Source: Heligmosomoides polygyrus polygyrus
Taxonomy: Eukaryota > Nematoda > Chromadorea > Rhabditida > Heligmosomidae
Assembly: GCA_947396885.1 (NCBI GenBank)
Contig: OX377201.1
Location: forward strand, 22,855,923-22,919,922
Length of the DNA stretch: 64,000 bases
Direction: 5' to 3'
How positions within the stretch are numbered: position 1 is the stretch's first letter; every line of letters starts with the position of its first letter. The notes below the pieces were generated by a model, which had not been told where the DNA came from, made no database searches, and was given only the letters and a program-made list of their open reading frames with translations. The position numbers were made by a program, and so were the translations under genes. Below, piece after piece: positions 10,845-22,364 of this stretch.

Positions 10845-12800
10845 AACGCCCCTATGCAGCCCTTAACATGTCGGTGAGCAATTGTAAAACATCAAAAATT
10901 TATTTCCTTATAAAAACGTACAATACGATGCGACGTACAATGCGTTATGATAGATAAGAAGCGCATTGCATTGCAAACAATTTACATTTTATTACCTACA
11001 CACTTCACAAGACGCATAAAGAGGATATGATGATGTGTACCAAATACATATATCTTAAAGGTGCAATACCAAGAGGGGTCCATTTTAGGCCATTTTATGC
11101 ACAGATTAAATCAAATTAAATAAATAAAATCCGAACACATAAATCATAGATCATTTCATTTGATCAGTTTCATTATACAGATCAGACAGTGGACTAAAAT
11201 AAAACTACTAAAACTAGATAGAGTCTAGAAGAGTCTAATAGCCGGCATACAAAACTTTGGAGACACAAAAATTCCCCCACCCCCTTCCCCCATATTTTTT
11301 AGCCACTCCCCATCCCAAATGGGTGGACCCCTTAGACCCCCTTGGGCTTGCACCTAAAATAGAGATAGGCACTTTAAAAAATGAGGACACATGACATGGA
11401 ATTGATGAAAATGGGGCTACAGGTGAAGAAATACATGTAAACATATGAGAGTGAGTAATAAACTAAAAGTAATGACTAAATGACGACTATAAGACTAATA
11501 ACAGTGAAGGATAGAATGTCAGTGGTACCGAGCAGAGATGCACTCAAGTTGGTGGACAATAAATTTCTTAACGAATTTTTTAATGAAAATGCTATGCTTA
11601 TGAGGTGTCTGCTTATCTTCTTATTGTAAAGCTTTGAATTCGTTAGAATCGTTAAATTGCTAACCGTGAAAAGTGCACCTCTGCTATGGGATAAGGAGTA
11701 TAGTATAGTAAATAGTGAGTTATGAGAATCAGCATAGAGCACCGAGGAGAAGTGAGCACCGAGCACCAAAATCAAGATGGAGGATGGAGGGGATGAGCGG
11801 AATGTTATAATGGTAGAGTGTAAAGCAGAAAGACTTAAAAGAGAACATCTAAGTAAGTGAAGGAGGTGATAACAAAATGAATAATAAAGTGACAACAAGA
11901 AACAAGACAAAAGGAGTGATAACACGAAAGAAATGTAAATGGGTGGAAGGGGAGGTGTGCGTTAAAGTATTGAAAATCATTCGATCACATTTTTAACTTC
12001 GATTTATCGAAAAATCGTTGATGGCGAATAAGGGAAAATTAACGAAAACGGTGTTGTCGTTTAGGATGGGAAGGAGTGGTGGAGCGACGAGGTGGAACGA
12101 AAACGGAAGGTGTAGCAATACCACTGCGTAACCAAACCAACCCAACCATTAAAGCGCTCGAGGACCCACCAGAAGAAAACGTTCACCACCCAGTGAGATC
12201 AATAAAAAATCAGTATTCTAGAAGAAAGCCTAACAAGATATTCGGTTCTAAGTGCTATTGTCCCCATGCTGTTTTGTAACAAAGTTTTGTGCCTCTTTCA
12301 AAATGTTCCCGAGAAGAAGACGCGGAAAACATGGAGTACAATTTGGCTTTAACGCACCCCACAATAGAAAACGAAGTGAGAAAATGATGATAACGTGAGA
12401 AGAGTACGAGGCACGAGGCAACATGACGGTATGCATAGGCACTATGGAATAACACATAATACTATAAACAAGAGGCTAAATCCAGTAAATTCTAACAGAA
12501 GGAGCTAGGGAAACGAAACGAAAAAAACGGACTGACTTGAGGTGAGGTGGTTCTGAGCGCTGAGGAGACGCAGATCCAGTCCAGGTGGTCAGAGCGCAGC
12601 CTTAGTTAGTTAGTCTTTCCTCCATGCGGTGTCGTCTTCTTCGTTGTCGTGTTAAGGCGAGAGCTGGCTCGTTCTCGGCTCGGTCCCAACGCGGATGATT
12701 TTTACATTCTAAAAAGAAATAATGACAGCAACATTTTAGCAGAGATTTTTCTTTTTTCCATCTACGAACTAATATTTGAAGAGGGTACCCACCGGTGTGG
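10845..12800. other. No recognisable feature
   Basis: AT-rich or purine-biased sequence. A 149-codon minus-strand open frame (11925-11476) is a Leu/Ser-rich translation of purine-biased DNA and has no domain, start context or splice support. Confidence 0.4.
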
Positions 12801-13088
12801 GAACTAGGCGCCCATTCGCGTCAAGTACGTACTTGCGGATGTCGTACCTAAAAAGATATAGCGGAGATGGAGGTGTCTATTTTCTTGTAATGCAGAGGAG
12901 AGGAATATTGGAAAAGACGCACAGTGCTCGTTGAAGAGCAACTCTGACGAGAATCGTCCAGTGAGCCCTTGCCTTTTTCGAACGAACGCGGCCTCCCTTT
13001 CCACATCGGTGTCGCCCAGCGAAAGCCAGTACCTCAATTCCAAATTTTTTCCGAAAATTCCCAAAATTTTTCCAAAATTGAAGGAGAG

Positions 13089-13433
13089 TGTCGTGATCCC
13101 GATTATCACGATGGACTTTGTCCGACTCCGCCTGACTCTTTAGTTCTCCGCCCCAATCGAGACCGATAAAAGGACCTCGAAACCAAGGCGTGTGCGCGTG
13201 TGCGCTTCCATCGCTCCGACTTCTCCGAGACGAGATAGACCACAAAGCGGACACGTCTGCGGACCCACGAGAAAGGGTAAAGGAAAAGGAAAGGGTGAAG
13301 TAAAAACAGGAAAATAAAGTAAAATCACCTAAGCCTAAAAGCAACTTGTCCACTTGTGTTTGCTATGTGCCTTGGACGTTGTTTGCTCATACTTGGTATT
13401 TAGTTGTGAGATTTTACCAATAAATATTATTCA
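13089..13433. repeat. LTR copy A (345 bp) of the BEL/Pao family
   Basis: It begins TGTCGTGATCCC and ends AATATTATTCA, so it has TG...CA termini. It contains GATAAAAGG as a possible core promoter and AATAAA near its end. It differs from LTR B and C only at two adjacent bases near position 17. It is followed by a 62 bp stub and then LTR B, so A and B bracket an element whose interior is almost wholly deleted. Confidence 0.85.
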
Positions 13434-13495
13434 TAAAAAAAAGATGCGTACAAAAAAATGTTCCTAATGTCCGCATACATATTTGGCCTCGGGAG
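13434..13495. repeat. Deleted-interior stub between LTR A and B
   Basis: The first bases (TAAAAAAAAGATG) match the sequence just after LTR C. The rest (from GCGTACAAAAAAATG to CTCGGGAG) matches the sequence just before LTR C at 21028-21078. The two pieces meet at a shared GATG, which looks like a microhomology deletion junction. Confidence 0.75.
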
Positions 13496-13840
13496 TGTCG
13501 TGATCCCGACGATCACGATGGACTTTGTCCGACTCCGCCTGACTCTTTAGTTCTCCGCCCCAATCGAGACCGATAAAAGGACCTCGAAACCAAGGCGTGT
13601 GCGCGTGTGCGCTTCCATCGCTCCGACTTCTCCGAGACGAGATAGACCACAAAGCGGACACGTCTGCGGACCCACGAGAAAGGGTAAAGGAAAAGGAAAG
13701 GGTGAAGTAAAAACAGGAAAATAAAGTAAAATCACCTAAGCCTAAAAGCAACTTGTCCACTTGTGTTTGCTATGTGCCTTGGACGTTGTTTGCTCATACT
13801 TGGTATTTAGTTGTGAGATTTTACCAATAAATATTATTCA
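13496..13840 (+). repeat. LTR copy B, 5' LTR of the BEL/Pao element
   Basis: 345 bp, identical by eye to LTR C at 21079-21423. It precedes the gag-pol region in the sense orientation, so it serves as the 5' LTR of the 7.9 kb unit 13496-21423. Two near-identical palindromic blocks (CGTGATC..GATCACG) sit at its start. Confidence 0.85.
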
Positions 13841-14109
13841 TAAAATTGTATGTGTAATAGAGTGAAATTAGAACCACCAAAACCTTAACATTGGAAGCGT
13901 GATGCACTTCCAAATATGGTGCATCGGCCAAACTTTAAATTAAATCACTTTCCTATAGGTAAAGGTAAATTGCAAAAAATTCACTCTCTCTCAGCCGTAT
14001 TCCTCTCACATCTGATCTCTTCTCGCCATTTCTGATCTCATGTATATTACAACTTCATTTTTGTATTGTCTTTTTGCTTTGGAAAATCGTTTTAAATATT
14101 TGAAAGGTT

Positions 14110-14306
14110 AACCTAGAGAAGGAGAACTCGAAGAAAATCTCCCGGTCGGTGATCCGATAGATCAACCTAGAGATGGAGAACTCGAAGAAAATCTCCCGGT
14201 CGGTGATTCGATAGATCAACCTAGAGAAGGAGAACTCGAAGAAAATCTCCCGGTCGGTGATCCGAAAGATCAACCTAGAGATGGGAAACTCGAAGAAAAC
14301 CCGAAG
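14110..14306. repeat. 54 bp tandem repeat in the BEL/Pao leader
   Basis: Units start at 14110, 14164 and 14218 (AACCTAGAGAAGGAGAACTC...), followed by a partial, diverged fourth unit. They lie in the untranslated leader between the 5' LTR and gag. On the minus strand they give an 18-residue periodic open frame with no sign of being real. Confidence 0.85.
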
Positions 14307-14817
14307 AGAAAATGAAGACTACAAAGAACGATCGTTAGCAAAAAAAATTTTTCATGAGCATTTTACAGCATAAATTCATACATGCAGATTAGGAGACTGA
14401 TGCAAAAGCTCTCTCAAAACAACATGAGAAGTGAAAATAAAATCTCTACCCTCGAATACTGCAGATTCCAAGTGTCAAAGGATCCTGGGAAAGTAAATAA
14501 AAGAAGCTTTATGATTAGTCATGCAAATGATGCGAGCCATCAGAGCATGGGAAACATATGCAGAAAATTCCAACTGGATGACTAATGCAAATTCCAAGGG
14601 ATAGCAGAAGACTCCCTTGCGACGAGTCTCGCTGAGAGGATGCGGAGCTAGTTCAATTCCTCACATTTTTCCCAGGGAACAGTGAGAAACTAAACAAAAC
14701 TCGGCAATCAGTAATGTTCATCTCGATCACATTCCGTGTTGAAAAATGGTATAAAAGCGCGTTGTCGACTTTACTTCTTCACACTTATCCGATTCAACCC
14801 AGTTGAACGGTGTGCGG

Positions 14818-17087
14818 ATGTCATCTCCTGGCTTTAGCTTGAAGACAGCTAAGCAAAGCTTACGCGACAGCTAAATGGCCTACTAGGCCTTATCAAGGAG
14901 GCCGATGACTTCTCCAGCCCTTGGGAGTTTCCAACCAGCGCTGAGGAGCTAAGGCACTTTTTGGTAACGAAAACTATACTTGTAAAAGGCCTGTATGGTA
15001 AGCTGGAACAGCAGAGGGAAAACTTGTGGAATTACTATTCTCAGTGCAGTTCTACGATTTTGAAGATGACCCAAGAGACTAAGGATGATACTATTGAAGG
15101 AGAGTTCGATGAATATTGGAAAGAGAAAAATGGAGAGAAAGTTTTGGAAGACGCATGCACAACTAGTCGGAAATTAGAAAAGAGGATACTTGAGCTTGAG
15201 TGCCAAGAAACCTCAATGCGACATGAGTTGCGCTTACATCTACAGGGAAATAGTTTAACGGAGCAACGCTACGTAGAACCACACGAAAGCTCGATTAGAC
15301 GTTTACTTGGAAACGAGCTAAAAATTCCTGAGTTCAGCGGAAAACCTTCCGAATTTGATGCATTTTGGGAACTTTTTGAGGAGCTGGTACACAAACAAAG
15401 CTACTCCAATATTGAGAAACTCTCAATTTTACTGAACTGCTGCACTGGAGACGCAGCCAGAGCTCTCAAAATGTTCCCACGAACTGGGGAGTCATACGAA
15501 AAAGCTATAGAGCAGCTACATGCCCAATACAAAGACCCGAAACGAGTCACTCGGAATATGATTTCTCAGCTGAAATCTATGAAAACAGTGAAAGACCAGC
15601 CAAGGTCTTTACGTAACAATTTAAACGATGTCCAAGCAATAATTTCCACTCTCAAACGGCAAGGTGAAGTCGTCGATACCACACATATGGTCAATCTAGT
15701 TCTAGAAACATTTTCTCCCAGTGTTCAAGAAGAGGTCGCTCGCAAAGAATTTGACTCTGGTAAAGACTGGACTATGGATGAACTTTTGTCATACCTGGCA
15801 GTCATCATAAAAAGACGTGAACATTTGGAAAGCCGCAGTGACATTCATACAGAAGGCGAATTCTTCGCTTATCACACGCAAACTAATTCGAACTCCATTA
15901 TCAAATGTGTCGGTTGCGAACAGAATCATAAGTTCCAGTTTTGTCGGCAATACACCACACCACAACAGAAAATTGAGAAAATGAAAACCTTAAATATCTG
16001 CTGGAAATGTTTTAGCGGAAAACATCGCACCAATTCATGTCTGAAGCCGCCATGCCATTGGTGCAACAGAAACCATCACCCATCTTTATGTCGAAGTCAA
16101 GACTTTCGACAAGATGGGCTACGAGGTCAACAAGTGGTACGGACACCGCGCAGTAATACTAGTAGACATTCTCACTCACAAGAAAGGAAAACTGGAACGC
16201 AACAAAGTCCTGGGCCAAGGTTCGAAAACAAGGACCGTAGACATTGGTCCCAAAATTTCCCGACTCGAAGTGACAATGCTGTCCATCGACCATTTCGGCG
16301 TTCTTCATCGCGTGGTAGAAGGTCTCAAGCAAATCCTAGAGTACGTTTTTCACGGTCTCCAACACCAATCCCGCGCTCTGTGCACAGCGTAACAGTGGCA
16401 AACACGATTGCTCGTCAAGAAAGCGAAAATGTACCTCATCTACTACTCTGCACAAATAGTAAATCAGTAACTCGACTCATGACTACCCCTGTACTACTTC
16501 TTAACGAACAAACCAAACGTTTGGAAACAGCCTATGCTCTACTAGAGTCCGCATCTGACCAGTCATTTATTGCTTCCTCTCTCGTAGAACGTCTGCATTT
16601 GCAGCCGGTGTCAGAGAAAGTCATTACAGTAACGACATTCGGTGGAAAAGCAGAAAGGAAAAAAGTAAAAGGCGTAAACGTGGAACTCTACGCTTCAAAT
16701 GGAATTTGTATACACGTTCGTCTTCTGACTCATGACAATATCACTTCCAGTATCATCTTGGAACCAGTCCCTCAAGAAGATAAAGACATAATACTGCAAC
16801 ATTATCCCGAAAATGACCACATCCTCGAAAGCATAGAATTTTCTCCAGAAATTCTGTTGGGAATCGACTACTTTAACATCATTGTTAGTAGCGACGAACC
16901 AGTCCTACGTCTTCCTTCAGGACTCTTTGTAACACCGACAATATTTGGACCTGTAATATCCGGATCAAATGCATACCCCTGTATGAAAACTAATTCAATC
17001 GACCTCACCAATAAAATCAATATTTGCCAAATTCAAACAAGTAATGACCAGACTTGTAGCGACTATTCTGAGCTCTGGAAACTATAA
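14818..17087 (+). pseudogene. BEL/Pao gag and protease
   Basis: An ATG at 14818 opens a short frame that stops at about 14874. The matching reading then continues one frame over through 14961 to the TAA at 17085-17087, so a single-base loss near 14868 is likely. Counting from 14961: a gag-like region of the DUF1759 type (about residues 110-290, KIPEFSGKPSEFDAFW), three zinc knuckles (CVGCEQNHKFQFC, CWKCFSGKHRTNSC, CHWCNRNHHPSLC; about 315-380), an Arg/Ser-rich linker, and a DUF1758-like aspartic protease (about 505-660). The protease motif reads LLESASDQSF where the family has an Asp, so the catalytic residue appears to be Glu. The next stretch of pol follows in the same frame beyond the stop. 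Confidence 0.85.
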
Positions 17088-17159
17088 AGTGTTGGAATAG
17101 ACGACACCGATCCTTTAGCAGAAGAACATCAAACTATTGTAGACGATTTCTACTCTTCA

Positions 17160-19469
17160 GTGGAAATGAGAAACGGCAAGATTTACGTTAAATTTCCATG
17201 GAAAAAGAACAAAACACATTTAGCCAATAACTACAACCTAGCGCTAAGCCGCCTTCACCAGCTTTTCAAAATGAAACAGAAGAATCCTCAATGCTGGAAG
17301 CAATACTGTTCCATTATCAACGAACAGCAGCAGAAAGGATTTATTGAGGACGCACCGCTAGAGGTCTATCATGAGAATCCGTGCTATTATATACCACATC
17401 AAGCGGTAATGAAGGAGAGTAGCGAAACTACAAAGCTTCGCATAGTTCTTGATGCTTCCTCCAAAATGAAGGGAGAATTGAGCTTAAACGACGTCATGTA
17501 TCAAGGACCACTAATACTACCTGATTTGTGTGGGATATTACTTCGATCACGAGTGGGATCATACATCATGACTGCTGATGTGGAAAAGGCTTTCCACATG
17601 ATCCATCTCCAGGAAAGTGAACGTGATTCAGTCAGATTTTTATGGTTAAAAGACGTTGATCTACCGCCAACATCAGGAAACATACGTATCATGCGGTTCT
17701 GTAGGCTACCCTTTGGAATAAACGCATCACCATTTTTGTTGGGAATTTCAATTCAGTACGGAATATCCCAGCAACATGACTTCACCGAGGATATATACGA
17801 TCAGCTGAAGCGTAACCTCTACGTTGACAACGTTCTCATGACAGATTTCTCAGTTAAATCTATCTATGAGAAATACAAGGCATGTAAAAAGGTCTTTGAA
17901 AATATGTTTATGAATCTGCGTCAGTTCATGACGAATAACGACAATTGTAACCGCTCAATCCCTCCGAACGATCTGTCTAAAGGAAAAGAGCACAAAATTC
18001 TTGGAGTGCCATGGGATCCCAAAAAGGATGCCATTTCCATTCAATGCAAATTGAAATACACTGATAAGCCAACAAAGAGGAAAATACTTCAAAGCGCACA
18101 CTTTACATTTGACCCACTTGGTCTCCTAACCCCTTTGATCTTACCTGCGAAAATATTTCTCCAAGACCTGTGGAAAGAAAGCTATAATTGGGATGATCCT
18201 CTTGATCTAAAACACGCAAAAATGTGGCAAAATATCTGCACCAGTGCAGAAGGTTACGTAGCGTCTATTCCCCGAGAAATAAGCATAAGTGCAAGAAACG
18301 TTCGATATGAATTGCACACTTTCGTGGATGCATCGGAAAGATCCTTCGCTGCAGTCGCCTACCTGCGCGCAATTGAAGACTTCATAGTACCTCGATGTTC
18401 TTTGCTAATGGCGAGAAATCGTCTTGCGCCGTTGAAAGACAAACATAAGTCTTTGTCAATTCCTCGGCTTGAACTTTTGGCAATTTTAATCGGTGTACGT
18501 TTAACAACTTTTTGTCTCAAAGAACTCTCGTTAAAAATCAGTAGAGTTCGCCTTTACAGCGACTCACAGGAAGCGCTCCATTGGGTTCAGTCAAAGTCAA
18601 AGAACGGCACTTTCGTTGAGAACAGGTGCAAGGAAATTCGAGAAAAAATGTGTAAGTGGTCAGAAAATGGAACATGGTTTCATCTTCACTATATACCCTC
18701 TGACATAAACCCTGCGGATTGTGCAACAAGAGGGCTAACAAAGGAGCAACTGGAAAATCACACATGGTGGAGCGGTCCCTCCTTCTTAAAACAAGACATA
18801 ACTAAATGGCCAAGAACAGAAGAATTTCGGTTGCCTGAAGAAAAGGATGATAATCCTGGAAAATTGGAAACTGTACTGGTAACAAAGACCGTAGACAATT
18901 ACGAAAATTCAGTGCTTTTTCGACGCAGCTTTTCGTCATTAACTAAATGCCGAAGAGTTGCAGCTTTGGTCTTGAAGTTTCTTAAAAATAGGATTTATCA
19001 GAAACTCGGACCAGAGAACCAGCTCAAACTGGAAAGGAACATACCAGAAGTGACTCTAGTAAGCGACACGTGGCCATTAGCCAGTATTGTACCCTGTGAC
19101 ATGGATGGAGCTGAAAAACTCATACGAACCATGCAGGAGAGTATAAGCAGCAGGGATGTCGAAAAATGGACGCAACTACAACTCCACAAAGGTGAAGACA
19201 ATATTATAAGATGCAAGGGAAGACTTCAAGCCAAGTTCCTACCATGGGAAACTTCAGAACCTGTGCTACTACTACCCAGACATCCACTTACAAAACTTAT
19301 TATCCAAGATGTCCACAAGAGATGTGGTCATCAAGGAGTGAATGGAACCTTGGCGAACATAAGAACTAGATTTTGGATTCCTAAAGGACGACAAATGGTT
19401 CGAACTCACATTTGCAAATGCGCCATTTGCAAACGTTGGAACGGTAAACCATACTTTTATCCTGAGTGA
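17160..19469 (+). pseudogene. BEL/Pao pol: RT, RNase H, integrase N-terminus
   Basis: 769 codons in the same frame as gag; open sequence continues back to the TAA at 17087, so the Met used here is not necessarily a start. Reverse transcriptase shows TADVEKAFHMIHL (about residue 140) with its catalytic Asp, and LYVDNVLM (about 222) in the YxDD position. RNase H shows TFVDAS, RLELLA and LYSDSQEA (about 385-470) with all the expected acidic residues. The integrase H2C2 zinc domain follows (about 700-765; CGHQG ... CKCAICKRW). A TGA stops the frame at 19467-19469, yet the next codons still read as integrase up to HIGVDLAGPF, where the first catalytic Asp would lie. The rest of the catalytic core is missing. 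Confidence 0.85.
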
Positions 19470-20380
19470 CCACCTCTACCACAGTCTCGAATTGAGCCAT
19501 GTCGTGCTTTCGCCCATATTGGTGTCGATCTTGCAGGACCATTTAGGATCTTGGACAAAGACTGCGCCGAACAAAAACAAAAACAACAACCAGAAGCAGG
19601 TAACGGTGCCGGCCCTGAGCAAGGTGAAGATGTGGACGATCCCAGCCCAGAGCAAAACAACGACTCCCAGGAAATTGAATTGGAAGAAATACCGGCCCTG
19701 CCGCCACCGGACCACGGCCCAATCATGCCTGTTCTACCGATTCACGAAGTCAAACGTCAGTTTGACAACATCATCTCTCGCTTGGCAAGGATTGAAAGAA
19801 GAACCGCTCATCACACGGTAAGCATAGCGAAGCTCACTCAGGAAAGGTCCGAGTACAACTTTTGAAACTTTTTAAGGATGACAAAAAAATCGGGAATAAA
19901 CGACAAGCCGACAAGAAGGGCGACGACACGACTAAAAAGTAAAAGTCAAGGTGTCGTGACTGTTCTTGTTGATTGTCACCATTAATACGCCTTGTGCTAA
20001 AGACTTCTACTTTTCAGAACATTCTGGACGAAATAATGGCAAGAATCGAACATCTGGAAGAAGCACAGCCGCGACATGGGAACGGAAATGAAGGGCAGCA
20101 AGGACCATCGAGCTCACCAGCAGCATCGAATCCTCGTGCCGACTGTATCTTCTGTGGCGGCCCTCATTTTGCTTCGGTTTGCGAAACTTACAATACGCTT
20201 GGTGCGAGGCACAGACGCGCCTTTCAGTTAGGAAAGTGCGAAAGGTGTCTTTTTGACGCCAATCATATGGCAACGTCTTGTAACTCTGTTTCCAATTGTT
20301 TCTATTGTCGTAAGGCACGTAGAGAAAAAGAGATGACTCAGCACCACTCGGCTTTTTGCCCTTATCAGTTCAATATGTAA
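19470..20380 (+). CDS. Acidic coiled-coil/zinc-knuckle tail with a predicted intron
   Basis: After about 26 further integrase-like codons the frame turns into an acidic Gln/Glu/Pro-rich stretch (from about 19551) and a helical segment (RQFDNIISRLARIERRT). At 19818 there is a phase-0 donor (ACG|GTAAGC). TTTTCAG ends at 20017, and the next codons (NILDEIMARIEHLEE) are again helical and phase 0. They lead into tandem CCHC motifs: CIFCGGPHFASVC, CERCLFDANHMATSC, CFYCRKARREKEMTQHHSAFC. The reading ends at 20380. The domain style matches gag-like zinc-knuckle proteins seen in nematode genomes. The unspliced frame instead stops at 19865. It may be a captured host or other-element exon pair, or an extra element ORF. 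Expression is unproven. Confidence 0.5.
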
Positions 20381-21078
20381 GGTAGAATGAATTGTTGGAA
20401 AGGTAGATTTGAGATTGGGCGATTATGGTTTGACAGTAGATAAAAAGGGAGATTGCTTACTCAAATAGTAATCTAGTTCAACGGCAGATTACGGGGAACT
20501 TCTGCATTTTGGTAGGTATCGTCTTTAAGCAAACAAAAAAATCCAATGGCAACATATTTGGTAACCTGAAATCATTTCGAAAGTTGTACGGGTGTGGTAA
20601 AGAAAAAACTTTACTCTAACAAAAACACTCGGAAAAAGGCTATGGAGAACCTTCCTCGTGGGACCGACGACATGTCTGCTTCACAGTGTGCACGGAACGA
20701 AGGACAAACCGTATTCCACTCCATCTCGGCTACTACGACTGGACAACGAACACCATCCGACAAGCCGCAGGACGACACGTACAATGGACCAAGTGTACGA
20801 TCTAGTTGATGTTCATTAGTTGTTATTGTATCAGTATAGCTCGTCAGGCTGATCTTCTTGTTCCACCGACTGACTTTCGTAGCTTCCAGTGTACCACTAG
20901 GGATTGCGTCTTCATTAGTTCTTCTTGTACCCTTCACGAATTGGGAAGTCCTCTTTCTGGTAATCAAGCGTCATTGACAACGGTGCATGAAATGGAAAAT
21001 ACTTCTACTGTTTGCCGTGGGGAGGATGCGTACAAAAAAAATGTTCCTAATGTCCGCATACATATTTGGCCTCGGGAG
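20381..21078. other. 3' non-coding region of the BEL/Pao element
   Basis: No conserved coding content. The last 51 bp before LTR C are shared with the A-B stub. Opposite-strand open frames are unsupported. Confidence 0.5.
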
Positions 21079-21423
21079 TGTCGTGATCCCGACGATCACG
21101 ATGGACTTTGTCCGACTCCGCCTGACTCTTTAGTTCTCCGCCCCAATCGAGACCGATAAAAGGACCTCGAAACCAAGGCGTGTGCGCGTGTGCGCTTCCA
21201 TCGCTCCGACTTCTCCGAGACGAGATAGACCACAAAGCGGACACGTCTGCGGACCCACGAGAAAGGGTAAAGGAAAAGGAAAGGGTGAAGTAAAAACAGG
21301 AAAATAAAGTAAAATCACCTAAGCCTAAAAGCAACTTGTCCACTTGTGTTTGCTATGTGCCTTGGACGTTGTTTGCTCATACTTGGTATTTAGTTGTGAG
21401 ATTTTACCAATAAATATTATTCA
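21079..21423 (+). repeat. LTR copy C, 3' LTR of the BEL/Pao element
   Basis: 345 bp, identical by eye to LTR B. It is followed by (AGAACC)n and then a block of about 47 bp, AGAACCACCAAAACCTT... to GCACTTCCAAATA, that also follows LTR B. So internal 5' sequence is present after the 3' LTR, as expected of a tandem or recombined array. Confidence 0.85.
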
Positions 21424-21434
21424 TTAAAAAAAGA

Positions 21435-21435
21435 T

Positions 21436-21469
<34 letters not shown>

Positions 21470-21475
21470 TAGAAC
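21435..21475. repeat. (AGAACC)n microsatellite
   Basis: Six to seven hexamer units directly after LTR C, leading into sequence homologous to the leader that follows LTR B. Confidence 0.8.
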
Positions 21476-21529
21476 CACCAAAACCTTAACATTGGAAGCG
21501 TGATGCACTTCCAAATAGAGAGACTTGTA

Positions 21530-22360
21530 GAAAAATATTTGTTATATTATGATTAGGACGTACGGAGTGGGGTTTCTCCTCAAGGCAGCCACTGACACTG
21601 GGCAGGAGAGCTCTCATATGCCAAGACGAAGTCCGTCGTGGCAAACTCCTAAAAGAGGGGGTGGAGATTAAGACTACAGCGCATTATGGAAGGGGGAAGA
21701 GCAGCTATAGACTGAACTACCTATCAGTTGTTCCACTAATTGTTCCGGGAAATCGTTGAGGTCCGCACGCTTGGCATAGGAGCCAGAGATGCGAACCGCG
21801 TAGCGCTTCACCAGGACAGGAGGTTCGCAAGCCTAAGAAAAGTACTTGAAGTACTTCAAGAAGAGGGGGCAGGCAACGGGTGGCAGAGGGCTACCTAATA
21901 TACCCAACACTGCTAATCTCCCTTAGGTATGCGCGGAAAAAATTAGTGCAGGCGGTTATGTGGTCACCAGGTTTTCGTCTGTTTGTCTGGATCCACTTCT
22001 CCATCTTTCTGTTTAAATCGACACTTTCCAACCAAGATTAGAGCAGGCAAAGCAGTCTTCGTAAGGAGAGTAGCTGGAAGCAATTGTGGCGCCCCCCCCT
22101 TGAAAAGGGCGTTGCTGAGGTCGGGCCACTCTTCTTGGACCTCCAGCTGCGGTATACGCCACACCTGCGTGAGGTTCTCGAACGCAAGGCAGTGTCTTCA
22201 GGCAGCTTAGCCTCTTGGCATTTCTTTACAACGGACGAACGGGCATCAGCAAGTCCTGTTTCAATCCGAGTGAGCCGCACCATGCAGGAATCGACCTGAC
22301 CAACGAAACATTTTAGTCTTGGGTTCAGCTAAGAAGTAGAGACAGTAGGAGATGATCATC
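21530..22360. other. No recognisable feature
   Basis: Several overlapping open frames of 65-80 codons on both strands, none with domain or splice support. Confidence 0.4.
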
Positions 22361-22364
22361 ACCG

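Larger units (their letters stand above)
13496..21423 (+). mobile_element. BEL/Pao LTR retrotransposon, defective and chimeric
   Basis: LTR B, a leader with 54 bp repeats, a gag-protease-RT-RNaseH-partial integrase frame, an acidic/zinc-knuckle region, about 0.7 kb of non-coding, and LTR C. The single long frame from 14961 to 19865 is interrupted by TAA at 17085-17087 and TGA at 19467-19469. Gag is frameshifted near 14868. The integrase is cut off just after its first catalytic-core strand. The identical flanking LTRs point to recent arrival, while the coding damage says it cannot move unaided. Intron donor and acceptor sequences in its 3' part are unusual for a retroelement. Confidence 0.85.

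Noticed and set aside
11476..11925. 149-codon minus-strand Leu/Ser-rich frame
   Set aside because: Composition follows from purine-biased DNA; looks transmembrane only because of Leu/Phe codons on the complementary strand.
12877..13353. 158-codon and repeated 98/62-codon minus frames (also 13464-13760, 21047-21343)
   Set aside because: They are the antisense translation of the 345 bp LTR, which is why the same peptide appears three times.
14055..14273. Periodic minus-strand peptide with RITDREIFFEF units
   Set aside because: Translation of the 54 bp leader repeats of the retroelement.
14110..14306. CRISPR-like regular repeats
   Set aside because: Units are contiguous with no spacers, and the genome is eukaryotic.
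17820..17840. YVDN in place of YVDD as an inactivating RT mutation
   Set aside because: I believe YVDN occurs in other nematode BEL/Pao polymerases, so it is not safe to call it damage without an alignment.
20611..20967. 118-codon minus frame as an envelope-like or host gene
   Set aside because: No signal peptide, membrane segment or splice support; lies in the retroelement 3' non-coding part.
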